Assembly (NCBI RefSeq): GCF_030253575.1
Contig: NC_080561.1
Location: forward strand, 25,904,564 to 25,968,563
Direction: 5' to 3'
From: Rhododendron vialii
Taxonomy: Eukaryota > Streptophyta > Magnoliopsida > Ericales > Ericaceae
Length of the DNA stretch: 64,000 nt
This document shows, in pieces, positions 38,890-50,397 of this stretch. Below the pieces are notes generated by a model. It had not been told where the DNA came from, ran no database searches, and saw only the letters and a list, made by a program, of their open reading frames with translations. How positions within the stretch are numbered: position 1 is the stretch's first letter; each line of letters starts with the position of its first letter. A program made the translations under genes and the position numbers.

Positions 38890-39593
38890 GAGCATCTCCA
38901 AGAGCCTAGGTACAATCCTAGCCAAAATGCTTAGGAAAATTGTGATTTCTAGACTTTAGCTAGTCATTTTAACAGATGGGTACCCAACAGCCTAGGCAAA
39001 ACCAAATGCCATTTGTACTGAATCAATCCTCTCTCCTCTGTCTCTCTCCGCTGCAACACAAACCCAGTCAACAGAGAAAACAAAACCAGTTGACAAACCT
39101 CAACCCTCAAAATTCAAATACTAAATCAAACCTAAAAACCAAATCAAATCTCAAAATAAAACCCACAAATCAAATCCAGTCAACAAATTGAAGTTGAAAC
39201 CCACAAATTCAATCCAGCTGACGCAAATATACATACGCCTATATATACACACACGCACACACCAGTAAAAATTTCAAGAACCCACCGGGGAACTCGCCGG
39301 GGAGTCGACAACTGACGATAGTGAGAGAGGTACCGTCGTCAATTCCACCAGATCTACGTTTCTGCCATTGTCAAGGGTAAGGGAAGCTGCTTGGTCTGCA
39401 GAGAGAGAGAGAGAGAGAGAGTGAGAGAGAAAGGCGAGGGTAAGTGAGCTGGAAAATCTCGCCAGAACGAGCGTGGAATTTTGGCGGCGGGTTAAATAGC
39501 GAGTTGGAGATGAGGCTGCTGGGTGTGGCTTTGGGAGGTTTTCCTCGCCAGTCTGTTGGAAATCTCCACCAGCTGAGGCTGCTGGAGATGCTC
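38890..39593. mobile_element. PIF/Harbinger-like MITE with TTA duplication
   Basis: TTA flanks GAGCATCTCCAAGAGCCTAG on the left (38887-38889) and TGAGGCTGCTGGAGATGCTC on the right (39594-39596). The left terminus is partly duplicated just upstream (38870-38886). A GA microsatellite lies at about 39399-39428. No transposase. Confidence 0.7.
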
Positions 39594-39888
39594 TTACTTC
39601 ATGTACATGTCCTACCAATAATCTAATAATATTATAATCAAGGGATAGGTAAAAAATCAAGAATTGTTGCAACTTGTAATGTAAAGTGAATACGTAAAAC
39701 TACCGTTTGAAGATTTTTGATAGCGATTTTACCTATTTACTGATGTACATGCTCTGATGATGTGGGGTACTATTAATACAAACTTAATGGCGGATTAGTC
39801 CAGATGACCGTACCCAAGTTTTAAATTTCTACTAGTATTATAATATTTTTTTATCTCAAAAACATTAAAAAATTATCCATGTTGGTCA

Positions 39889-40482
39889 GTGTTTTAAAAA
39901 ACGGCCTAGGCGGCTGATTAATCGGCATCTAGATGCTAGGGAGTACCTCGCCGTCTTGCCTAGGCATTTGTCTAGGTGTCGGGCCGACTAATCAGCCACT
40001 AAGTGGGATTAATGGGCTAGGTGGGCCTAGGCGGACGAATAGGCGAGTAGGCGATGTAATTTTAAAAAATGAAGGGCTTTAGTGTTGTAGTATAATATAA
40101 AGGGCTTCGGCATAGTTTTACTATAATATACACATTTCCAGTCTACACACTTTTCTTGCACGATCCAAAATTTCCAAAGCGGTAAATATCAAAACCCCAG
40201 ATGCACTTACCCAGATCGACAATTATCAGTCTACCCATTTGACTTGAACTTTGAACGTTGGAATTGGCAATATTACTGAGTTTTCATGTTATTTAATATT
40301 TTGTTCCACTTATATTGTTATATTTGCTCTAAAAACTTGGGAGGGGTAGGATAATATTTAAAATTTAAAAAAAATAGAAAATGCGCATAATGTCTAGGCG
40401 CTAACTAATCACCGATAAATCGGCTGAGGCGCTAGGCGGTGCCCGCTCTTCGACTAGTGCCTAGAGAAATTTAGAATCTTGA
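39889..40482. mobile_element. Degraded Mutator-like MITE with CCTAGGCGGC core
   Basis: It begins GTGTTTTAAAAAACGGCCTAGGCGGC-like sequence and ends with a diverged inverted match (GTGCCTAGAGAAATTTAGAAT). Internal words GGCGGCTGATTAATCGG and ACTAATCACCGATAAATCGG are also inverted. It resembles the better-preserved element at 56839-57449. No target duplication was found. Confidence 0.5.
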
Positions 40483-40581
40483 TATTTGTGGGACTGAGCT
40501 TTCTCCAATCGAACTTTAGGAATTAAGGTGGCTGGGTTAATATATCTTGGATGAGGATGAGTCATGCACAAGTAACACCCG

Positions 40582-41212
40582 TGTTAGTGCCCAAACCCGA
40601 ATCTTGGGGGTCCGGAGTAGGCACTCCGATGGTCAAGTAAGTATGAGAAGAGAAAAGCTTTCGAAATAGTGTTTAGGGTTTCAGAGGGTTAGAATTCAAT
40701 CACCTTCATCCCTAGGGGAACTTCTCCTTTTATAGGCAGAGGAAACATGGAGGCCAACCTACGTACATGCGTCACGCGCCCCATGATTGGCTCTTCAATC
40801 GTGACACCAAATCAGGTCCGCAATCACAGCCCTGACGATCCCCACGATCTGCTCGTGTATTTAAGGAAACCGAATCACGCCACCTACCACTCCTACCCGA
40901 CTCTTCCTGACTTCCTCTTTAAGTCAGGGAGCGGGGGTGGTTCGGTAGCTAAGGACTCTGCTGAACTATTTGGCTCGACTGAAACACTTCTGCAGAATTG
41001 TCAATTGGTCCGACGGATCTCCGCCGAACGACACATATAACCAAACTACCCCTGTCCGGGTCTATGACCAATGCTGACGAATGATCTTGGTCTGGAGAGA
41101 ATGGTTCGGCGAACACATAGCTCCTGTACATTGCCGAACCAGCCGGCCCATGTGTGCAGGTTTGGGTTAGCCATCTTGACGTGGCTCTCTCCGCCGAGCC
41201 GAGCTCGCCACA
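40582..41212 (-). mobile_element. LTR-like fragment, - strand
   Basis: Bounded by TGTTAGTGCCC and GCTCGCCACA, giving TG and CA ends. On the - strand CCTATAAAAGGAG, a TATA-like box, is followed by a leader-like stretch. The GC-richer content and these features suggest a solo LTR. However, no matching target duplication was seen, so it may be truncated. Confidence 0.45.
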
Positions 41213-42909
41213 ATGTTCACCCATCCAACAAAAAGTTTTGAGAAAAATAATTGTATTTGTAGAAATATTTTGATTGAATACATACAATAATGTTTTTGTG
41301 TAGCATGTTTACAAGTTTTTTTTTTTTTTGAAAAGGCATGTTTACAAGTTATATTGGCAAAATTAATAGTATTGCATTTTATATGTATATATAATTGTTT
41401 TAATGTGTGTCCACTCAACCTTAAATTCATGCGTTCGTCCCTGGTACTATTGGTTGGATATATTTGGGAGTCGAGAGGTAGATCCCATACTGAATGGGAG
41501 GAAAACTACTCTAGGCATTATCATAATATCATTTGTATACGCGCAAATTTACATAGTTTTCCAAGTAACTCGTTCTGTTCTTTTTTAAGAGTAAAGGTTG
41601 TTTGATAAACTAAATTCAACACTTAAAATTGAATGAATTAAATAATAATTAATTAAGTAGGTTTAATAATAATAATAATAACATTTTACATTGCTTTAGA
41701 AATTAAGTACGTCTTAAAAGGTAGGCTAAAGGGTTGTAAAAAAAATTTGCCATTCAAAAAAATATTAAGTACAATAGTTTTGAACTACTTATTTTTTGTC
41801 GGAATTCATGAGTGCTTACATTTCAATCATTTCCTCCTCCACCACTACCTTCCACACTGCCGCTCATATCATTGTCGTCACCACCACTCTCATCTCCACC
41901 ATCTCACCACTATTGTCGTCACCACCACCATTACTCCCACCGGCATTGCCACTACCATCACTCCTGCCACAAAAACACTTCGTCACTGCCGTTGCCACCG
42001 CCGTCACCGCCACGGCCATCACTCCACCGCCGCCACTACTACCACCATCACTCCACCACAACTGCCCTCTTTTACCACACATTGGTATGCGCTCCCACCA
42101 CCAAGAGCAAGTTTTCCTCTTTTACAGCAATTGACTTATTTGTTAATATTAGTAAACAAATTATTTGTAATTAAAAATATTAAAATCTTAAATTCGTCTC
42201 AGTAAGATAAATTGAAACTGTGCATCCAACACTAGTAAAAATTAAAACAAGACGAACATAACTCAAATTTTATCTATTCTAACATTTGTTGTATTTGATT
42301 TGCTCCGATAATTATTACTTGATCTTGGCGTGAGCTCCACAACAAAGTGTGGCGGTGAGGTGCTTCAAGAGCACTAAGACCATGTTCGTTTTGCGATTTT
42401 TATTTTGGAATTTTGGGTGATGAAGAGAGAGATAGATACAGAGAAATGAAAGTAATAGTAAATAAAAAAAAATTGTTAAAAATCGTGCGCAGAGAAAATA
42501 TCTCAAATCCAAAATTTCAAAAACGAAAATGGAGTTTTTTTTTTTTGTTTTTTTATACAAGAAAAAAAAGAGAGCTGGGCTTTAGAAAGTGGTGTTCACT
42601 CCTATTAGAAAAAAAAATGATGTTCACTCCTATTAGAAAGTCCTTTTTTTTTTTGCCAGAAGATACGTTGTTAGGATGTTAATAGCTGTTCGATTACTAC
42701 TGCGAGTAGGAGAGCCAACCTTCTATTCATATGAGTCAAACCCTAGAGATCCATTCCAAACTCCAAACTAAAATGAGTTTTTGGGGTTTTCAGCGGAGCA
42801 TGCAAAGTGAAAAACACTGGGCTTTATTTTGGGTACTCCCTTCAGGCTGCAACTCCACTCCTGCAGCCAGAACTGAGAACAGCGATCAATGATCGATCAA
42901 AATAGGTTC
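41213..42909. other. Intergenic with CAC/CCA-rich tract
   Basis: No gene. At 41829-42090 an imperfect CAC/CCA trinucleotide-rich tract creates three overlapping open frames of His, Thr, Ser and Pro, which are treated as simple-sequence artefacts. The last tens of bases may be the former promoter or leader of the TRAPPC4-like gene. Confidence 0.5.
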
Positions 42910-42914
42910 CAGCT

Positions 42915-43580
42915 TGTAGGGGGCCGAAATATCCGAAGGATAGGTTAACGTCTCACCGAGCGTCACGTGCCTCCGCCGAACAAGGATGCATTTAAGTTCA
43001 CCCCGCGCTTTCCAAACGCTCGGATTTTCTCCTGTTCGGATACGCTGTTCTTCGGAAAGAATCTCCGAAGCTCGGGAATTTATCATGCGTCAGATGAGTG
43101 TCCACCGAGTACAGATGATGATGGAACCTTCCAGAAATATCTTGTGATATGTGAGCTGTCGTATCTGATATTCGAAGTGACAGCTCTGAACGATGTGACC
43201 TTTCTGACATCGGCCCATGTGACTCTGTAAAACTTGGGAAGTGAAATTCATTAAATGATTCTGCAACCTGATGTCATCCGAGCGGTGGTTGACGCGTGGA
43301 AAGCAAGGCAATCTTGTTCAACACACAACCCCTCTGCTTATAAATAGGAGGGGTATTGTTACTAAGACTCGGTCTGGACTTCTGGATAAGAATACCATAC
43401 TGTCTTCTCAGCATATTTTTCTTACAAAAACTTCTTCTCTTCTCTTCATCTACTGACAAGATCGTCGGAGCTTCTTCCCGGAGGAACAACCCCCTCCGGT
43501 TCTGCAGGTATACCAAGACTGGCGTCATTTCTCACAGCAGCTACACTTGAAAGGATCACGAAGGAAAACCCGTCCCCACA
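42915..43580 (+). repeat. 5' LTR of the Tat element
   Basis: 666 bp, TG to CA. TATAAATA at 43339-43346 is the probable promoter. Compared with the 3' LTR it has 12 extra bases near 42963 and 9 extra near 43300. Confidence 0.93.
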
Positions 43581-43582
43581 AT

Positions 43583-43600
43583 TGGCGACTCCGCTGGGGA
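43583..43600 (+). other. Primer binding site
   Basis: TGGCGACTCCGCTGGGGA starts 2 nt after the 5' LTR and begins with the TGG expected to pair with a tRNA CCA end. It differs from the common tRNA-Met primer site. The matching tRNA was not determined; Tat/Ogre elements often use another tRNA such as tRNA-Arg. Confidence 0.7.
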
Positions 43601-43713
43601 AGACGTGACAACTCTTGGGGTGTTCTTTGTGTTCTTCGTGTTCTTTACTAATTAAGGTCCTAACAAGCTCTTTCTCTCAAATTCATTCGGTTCCTCATAT
43701 TTGAGTTGAACAA

Positions 43714-46287
43714 ATGGCGCAACACCTCTCACCTCCGGGTCCGGAGAATTTCACTTTAGGGCTCGAGGGCTATGGATCTATAAGCCTCGAACCCCGTCAA
43801 GAGGCTAGGACGGTTCCACCAGTGGCCCACCAACTTTCTTTCCCACCTACCGAATTGGATATCGCATTGGCCGAACAAAAACGACAGGCGGCGGTTATTG
43901 CCATGCTGCAACAACGGCTGGAGGAGCGAGATGGAGGGGTGACTGCAACCCCTACGCACGAATATCGAGCTGAGCCCAGCCGACCGAAGAGATCCCACAA
44001 ACGAAGCAGACCGTCTCGCCCAGCCCAAACGGCCAAACTCGCCGTTCCCGAACGACGCACTGTCTTTGAGCGCCTTGATCAGGGGGTTTCACGACCTCGG
44101 TTGACGAGCATTATTCGTGCCGAGAGTACATGATCCTCGGCCACAGGCTCCACAGCTGGAACCAATAAGGGAGGCGAGTCTGTCCGAACACAATACCATT
44201 CCGAACGACGGATGAGTCAGAGAAGTGGGAAGAGGCCCGTGGACTTAAATGATCCACCTCGGCGACCCCGTACCAGTAGCAACCGGGAATATTCGTTTCG
44301 ATCGCGACACGATTCTGAACGTCACGATGGGCGACACTCTGCCAACTCTGGCAGTCGACAGCGAATAGAAAGCCGAGGAAACCGTTCGGAACACGATAAT
44401 ACGATTGTCTTGTACGATAAATTCACAGGCCTGCCAACCGTGTATCAACCCGTTGACCCGGCTCTTCAGCCTCGGAATGCTCCATTGACGAGCTTGAGGG
44501 AGGCACATGCGCCCTTAATGTTATCTGCTCGGCCACCAAGGGAAAAAGAGGAGCACCGTCGGCACCATCGGCGAGAAAAAAGAAAGAATCCGGAGCGGCA
44601 TACTGATGTTCCTCCCCCTGTTGTCCCGCAGGTCGCAGCCGAAGACAATTCGAAGCTCGGGAAGGCAAAGGCTTCCCCCTTCGTGGATGCCATTCAACAA
44701 GAGCGGCCGCCAGACAGATTCGTCATGCCGAAGCTGAAACGTTATAAGGCAAAAGAAGACGCAGTCGCGTTCGTTTGTCGTTTCAGGCAAACCATGAGCC
44801 TCCATAACTTTTCTGACGCCCTTATGTGTAAAATCTTTCCGCTCACTCTCAGTGAACCAATCATGATATGGTACAATCAGTTGAAGCCCAAATCCATTTC
44901 TTGCTTCAACGAGCTAGAATTGGAGTTTAGTAAACGCTTCGTTACTAGCAACATTCAACCGAAGACGTTATCGATGCTGGTGAACATGCGGAGAGCAGCG
45001 GGAGAAACACTGCGGCTTTATACCGAGCATTACTGGGAGGTCTATAACCTTATTCCCGACTGTGATCAAGGAGTGGCAGCCGAGTCTTTCATGAATGGGT
45101 TGGATCCAACCTCGGCAATGTTTCGTGACCTCTCACGTAATCCACCTAAGACGATGGGAGAGCTCATGACAATAATCGAGAAGGATTGCATTCACGAAGA
45201 AGCAATGGCCGAGCGACACACGCCAAAGGCTGAACCTGCCAAAACAATAGGGCCAAAGAAGCAGGTATCGAACGTTCGCCAAGGGCAAGGAAGCCAGGGA
45301 AGCTCGGGCCAGGCATCGAATAAGCCGAACAACAAGGGCCGACCCCCGCAGCACCCTCAGTCACAATCCTGGACACAAACGAAAAGAGAACCACAGCCGG
45401 ACGAGTACGTCGCCGAGCGTACGGTATTCACTAAACCTATCTATAAACTCCTTAACATCATTGGCAAATTGCCATTCTTTGTTTGGCCAACGGTACTCTT
45501 AGGCTCCGTCGGAAGCGGACCAGGGATGTGCACGTATCATAAGGAACGTGGCCACTACACCACGCAATGCCCACCTTTCAAAAGGTATCTAGAAGAGCTA
45601 GCAACTGCCGGACACCTCAATCAGTGGATTGACGTTCGGCAAAATCCACTTCCTCCGCCTCCACCTCTTGTTGGCAATCTCGTAAGCGTTATACAAGGGC
45701 TAGTTTCTGAAGGAAGGGCGGCCGAGCTTCGTTCAGAAATTGACAGAGCTGTCACCTCTCTATCTTTCTGCAACATGGGCGCTTCGATAAAGCGAAAGTG
45801 GGAAGATCCGAGCTCCGGCAGCACCATAATTTTTTCTTCCAACGACTTAAAAGGAGTGCAACTTCCACACGCGGATGCCCTCGTCGTCACTGTTACTATT
45901 GAAAAATCAACCGTACAGCGGGTATTGATAGATCAGGGAAGCTCGGCCGATGTCATGTTTTTCTCCACCTATCAGAGCCTCGGACTATCTCCCGCTCAAC
46001 TTCGGACGGCGTCAACTCCCCTTGTCAGTTTTACGGGAGCCCCGGTGTGGCCACTCGGCCTGATTACCCTCCCTGTGCGAGCTGGATCGCGCGTCCTGGA
46101 GATCGAATTTGTGGTGGTCGCTTCGCCAAGTCCGTACAACGTCATTCTTGGCCGAACCAGGCTGCACGAAATGCAAGCGGTTGCTTCAACCTATCACCAG
46201 GTGGTAAATTCGTCGGATGGAACGGACGTCAGGAGAGCCTCCGAGACGATCAAATCCAATCCAAGAAATGCTACATCAGCACTGTGA
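43714..46287 (+). pseudogene. gag-protease region of the Tat element, interrupted
   Basis: One frame runs from an ATG at 43714 to 46287, broken only by TGA at 44131. The N-terminal third is basic and low complexity. A Retrotrans_gag domain (about 44720-45200) carries FRQTMSLHNF, WYNQLKP and the MNGLDP motif. A non-classical CCHC-like CTYHKERGHYTTQC lies at about 45526-45572. An aspartic protease core LIDQGSSADVMF follows near 45925, and YNVILGR near 46135. The protease has Gln where many families have Thr in the DTG motif, as seen in some Tat relatives. The frame changes near 46201-46209, and everything downstream in this frame is out of register with pol. It would make the particle protein and protease. 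Confidence 0.88.
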
Positions 46288-49200
46288 TGAATAAACAGAG
46301 CTGTATGGAGGTACAATGCGTGGCTGCCGCTCCTACCCCAGTAATTGAGGATGTTGGTGTACTTGCCGAACAATGGTCAACCGAGGAGCTAATACGTTTC
46401 TCCATTCCTGGGGAAGAGGGAAGATATTTTTTGATCGGGAATTCATTAAGCATGGCCGAACGTGAGGAGATGTACCAATTCTTGATGAGAAACATAGAGG
46501 TCTTTGCTTGGACTCCACAAGACATGCCGGGCGTGGATCCTTCGTTCGCCATGCACTCATTGAATGTAGATCCGAATAGGCGACCGGTTGTGCAAAAAGT
46601 CCGACGCTCGTCAGCCACACATACCGAAGCTGTGATTGCAGAGGTGAATCAACTATTGGAAGCTGGCGTCATTCGGGAAGTGCTATATCCCACCTGGCTT
46701 GCCAACCCGGTGGTTGTCCCGAAGAAAAATGGGAAGATACGGGTTTGTGTCGATTACACGAACCTCAATGATGCCTGCCCTATGGATCGATTTCCACTTC
46801 CTCGGATTGAGCAGATGGTAGATGCAACGGCAGGATGTGAACGCTTGAGCTTCATGGATGCGTATCGGGGCTATCATCAAATAGCTTTGGATCCGGAAGA
46901 TCAGGAAAAGACGGCCTTCATCTCGCCTCGGGGAACTTTCTGCTACAAGGTTGTCCCGTTCGGCCTAAAGAATGCAGGCGCCACCTTCCAGCGCTCCATC
47001 ACGAAGATGTTTCCTAGCATGCTCGGCGTTAAAGTAGAAGCTTATATTGACGATTTGGTTTGCAGAAGCTTATTCGCTCGGGATCACCTTCGGGATCTGG
47101 GAGAGGTCTTTGCTGTTCTAAAACATAGGAAGCTACGTCTCAACGCCAAGAAGTGTGCATTCGGTGTTAGCTCGGGGAAATTCCTAGGGTATATGGTGAG
47201 TCGCCGAGGAATCGAAGCTGACCCTACCCAAATTTTGGCTGTGCAGAGGCTCCGAGCTCCGACGACTATTAAAGAGGTACAGCGGCTCACGGGGATGGTT
47301 GCTGCCTTGAACCGTTTCATTCGACGTTCGAGCGATCTCTGCCGATCGTTCTTCCGCGCAATCACGACGAGCCGACGCAGATTTGTATGGACAGAGGAGT
47401 GTGAGCAGGCTTTGCAATCTTTAAAGCAATACCTATCTCACGCTCCTTTGCTCGTCAAGCCCCTACCTGACGAAGACCTGTATCTGTACCTTGTTGTTTC
47501 TGATCACGCTACGAGCGCGGTTCTTGTTCGGAAAGAGGGATTGGAGCATCAACCGATCTTCTACTCCAGCAAAACGATGATGGACTCTCAGACAAGGTAT
47601 CTGCCTATGGAGAAATTGGCATTGGCTCTTGTTTATGCTAAAACGAGCCTCTTGCCTTACTTTCAAACCCATAGGATTGTGGTCCTCACTGAGTTTCCAC
47701 TCAGAGCTGTCCTTCGGAAGACAGACACGTCGAGTCGGATCCTGAAGTTCTCCCAAGACTTGGCCAATTTCGACATCCAATTCGAACCACGGACGGCCAT
47801 CAAGGGTCAGGCCTTGGCAGATTTCTTTGCCGAGCTCACCCTCGGCTTGCAAGACGAAGCCAATGCTCTGGCCACTGGCGTTGAAGAAGCTCGAAAACGA
47901 GAGGAAGAGGTTCTTGAAGGCCCTTCCAACTGTCCTTCGGAGCCCCTTCGTGCTCGGTACTCCCTCGGACGAAAGAAACCGAAGCGACAATAGAGGCTGT
48001 TCTCCGGCGACGCTTGGCGACTGGCCGTGGATGGAGCGTCCAACGTTCACAGGGCTGGGGCAGGTATCGTCCTGGTGTCTCCGAGTGGGACGGTGCACGA
48101 AAGCGTCGTCTCGATTGGATACCCGGCGACGAACAACGAAGCAGAATACGAAGCCCTGATTGCAGGCCTCCAACTTGCTCTTCGGCTTAACGCAGATTCG
48201 GTGCATGTCTTTTGTGATTCACAGCTGATTGTGGGTCACTTAAACGAAGATTATCAAGCCAAAGACCAGCGTATGAATGCCTACGTCTGCCACGTACTAG
48301 CTTTGTTCGGCGGGTTTGGCCGAGTAGAAGTGGAATGGATCGCTCGGGAGCACAATGCACACGCTGACGCCCTTGCAGGTCTTGTTTCAGTTTACAAGAC
48401 CTCGGGCGGTCGCACTATTACTTTCGATGAAGTGGCAACACCGAGCTTTGAGCGGCCGTGCGAACAGGTGATGGCCATCTCCCTTGGTTTAAGTCAGCTG
48501 GACCCAGTGATCGCTTATTTAAAGAACCAAGTGGTACCAACGAACAAGCGAGAAGCTTACAAGCTCCGTTGCCGAGCGGCTAACTTCTTCCTTGGTCCGA
48601 ACGATGACCTTTACCGACGAACATTCACCGGACCAGATCTACGTGTCGTCCACGACGACCTTGTACAAGCTGTTCTGGAGGAACTCCATTCGGGAAGTTG
48701 TGGTGCGCACTTAGGCGGACGATCCCTTGCACACCGAGCGTTAACACATGGCTACTGGTGGCCGAAGATGGTGAAGCAGTCCGAGGACTACGTCAAGCAG
48801 TGTGTTCGGTGCCAGAAGCAAGCATCTCTCATCCATCAGCCTGCCTTTCCCCTCAAGATGATCACTAGTCCATGGCCATTTGCGGTTTGGGCTTTTGACA
48901 TAGTTGGCAAGATGCCGAAGGCGCCTAGAGGATTCGAGTATATGCTCACAGCCACGGATTTGTTTACTAAATGGGTTGAAGCCTCCCCCTTGGTCAAAAC
49001 TACAGCTGGTGACGTGGAACGTTTTATTTGGAAGCATATCATCTCAAGGTTCGGCGTGCCGTACGCCATACTTTTTGACAATGGCTCCCAGTTTGTTTCA
49101 TCCGCTATCAAAGCTTTTTATACAAAACGCCACATCACGATCCATAATTCCTCGGTGGCCTATCCTTAGGGTAACGGGCAAGCCGAAGCGTCAAACAAGA

Positions 49201-49724
49201 CCATCACTCGGGGGCTGAAGCGCCGTCTGGATCGGAAGCTCGGTAGATGGGTGGAAGAGCTTCCACACGTCTTGTGAGCCTATCGAACAACACCTCGGCG
49301 GTCCACCGGCCGTACTCCGTTTGCTATGGCCTACGGTATGGAGGCTGTCCTCCTTTTATCTACTATGATCCCTACAGCCCGCATGGAGAATTTTAACCCT
49401 GTAGATAACAATGCTCTTGTGGGTGCCGAGTTAGATTTAGCCGAAGAACTACGCGACAATGCTAACCTTAGGCACGCCGCGTACCAGCAAGAAGTTGCAA
49501 GGGGCTACAACCGCAATGTTCGTGCTTGACCATTCAACGTCGGGGACTTAGTCCTTCGGATGGTTACCGAAGCGTCAAAATTGACCAAGCTGAAGGATCC
49601 CTATGAAGGACCTTACCGAGTGGTTGAGAAGATCGGCCATGGTGTGTACAAGCTTGCTGAGATGGATGGTACGTCAATTGCTAATCCATGGAATGCCCAA
49701 AAGCTTAGGAAATTCCATGGCTAG
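46203..49724 (+). pseudogene. pol of the Tat element: RT, RNase H, second RNase H, integrase; interrupted
   Basis: The pol frame is one register throughout, with stops at 47991 (TAG), 49167 (TAG), 49275 (TGA) and 49527 (TGA), ending at 49722. Reverse transcriptase spans about 46600-47160 with FMDAYRGYHQI and YIDD at 47043-47054. The linked RNase H runs to about 47830. A second, archaeal-type RNase H (48024-48400) has VDGAS, NNEAEYEA, CDSQL and HADALA, supplying the D-E-D-D residues. Integrase has an HHCC finger (about 48690-48820), catalytic Asp residues in FDIVGK and DNGSQF, and the Glu just after the 49167 stop. It ends with a GPYRVV-type C-terminal domain. Order and dual RNase H place it in the Tat branch. 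Confidence 0.9.
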
Positions 49725-49884
49725 TATTGGTCTCTTATGTATTATTTTTTATTTTTTATTTTTTATGTTCGTTCGGCGTATACGCTTTTGAGCGTCGTGT
49801 ACTTCATACAAGTTTGTCTTCACTATTCTGCTTTATTTTTACTTCTTATACATGGGGTATTTAGTCTAGCTCCGGTTACATCTT

Positions 49885-50032
49885 TTGTTCGGGTGAAATT
49901 CTCGAAGCCCATGATAATTTGTTTGTTCGGGTGAAATTCTCGAAACCCATGATAATTTGTTTGTTCGGGTGAAACTCTCGAAGCCCATGCTAATTTGTTT
50001 GTTCGGGTGAAACTCTCGCAACCCGTGATAAC
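49885..50032 (+). repeat. 38-bp tandem repeat, four copies, after pol
   Basis: TTGTTCGGGTGAAA starts at 49885, 49923, 49961 and 49999, a constant 38-bp period, with few substitutions. Tandem repeats in the region between pol and the 3' LTR are known from Tat/Ogre elements. The last copy ends near 50032. Confidence 0.9.
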
Positions 50033-50397
50033 TTTTTCGGCTCAGTTTTCCCATCCTACTGCCTTATTCTATTCCTCTAGTAATACAATAGGGCAGGGGG
50101 CTACTATATGGGTAAACCTGAGTTCATCTCTTAGTGACTTCAAAATCACATAAACAATCCTTCCGAATGAAAAGACTTCGAAAATTTCTGAGTTGTGATG
50201 TATCTACCGAATAAAAAGGCTTGGCAAATATGTGTATACTTGGAAACAACATCCATACTGAACGAATAGACGATTAGCATTCAAAAAAAGAAATTCTCCA
50301 TGTCTTAGTTACATCCCATGGTTTGGCAAAATCCCAATTGTTCGGAGCCAACCATAATCATAACAAAAAAAACAACACAAGAAAAGGGAAGTCCAGT

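Noticed and set aside
40582..41212. Complete solo LTR with target duplication
   Set aside because: TG and CA ends and a TATA word are present, but the flanking 5-mers do not match, so only an LTR-like fragment is claimed.
41747..42205. Three overlapping open frames rich in His, Thr, Ser and Pro
   Set aside because: They come from one imperfect CAC/CCA-rich tract. No domain, no splice context and no preferred frame.
45915..45950. Gln in place of Thr in the protease active-site motif as a novel enzyme
   Set aside because: DQGSS-like motifs occur in other Tat-lineage elements from memory, so it is lineage variation.
47463..48206. 247-codon - strand frame opposite RNase H
   Set aside because: Shadow of the pol coding strand with no domain, start context or promoter.
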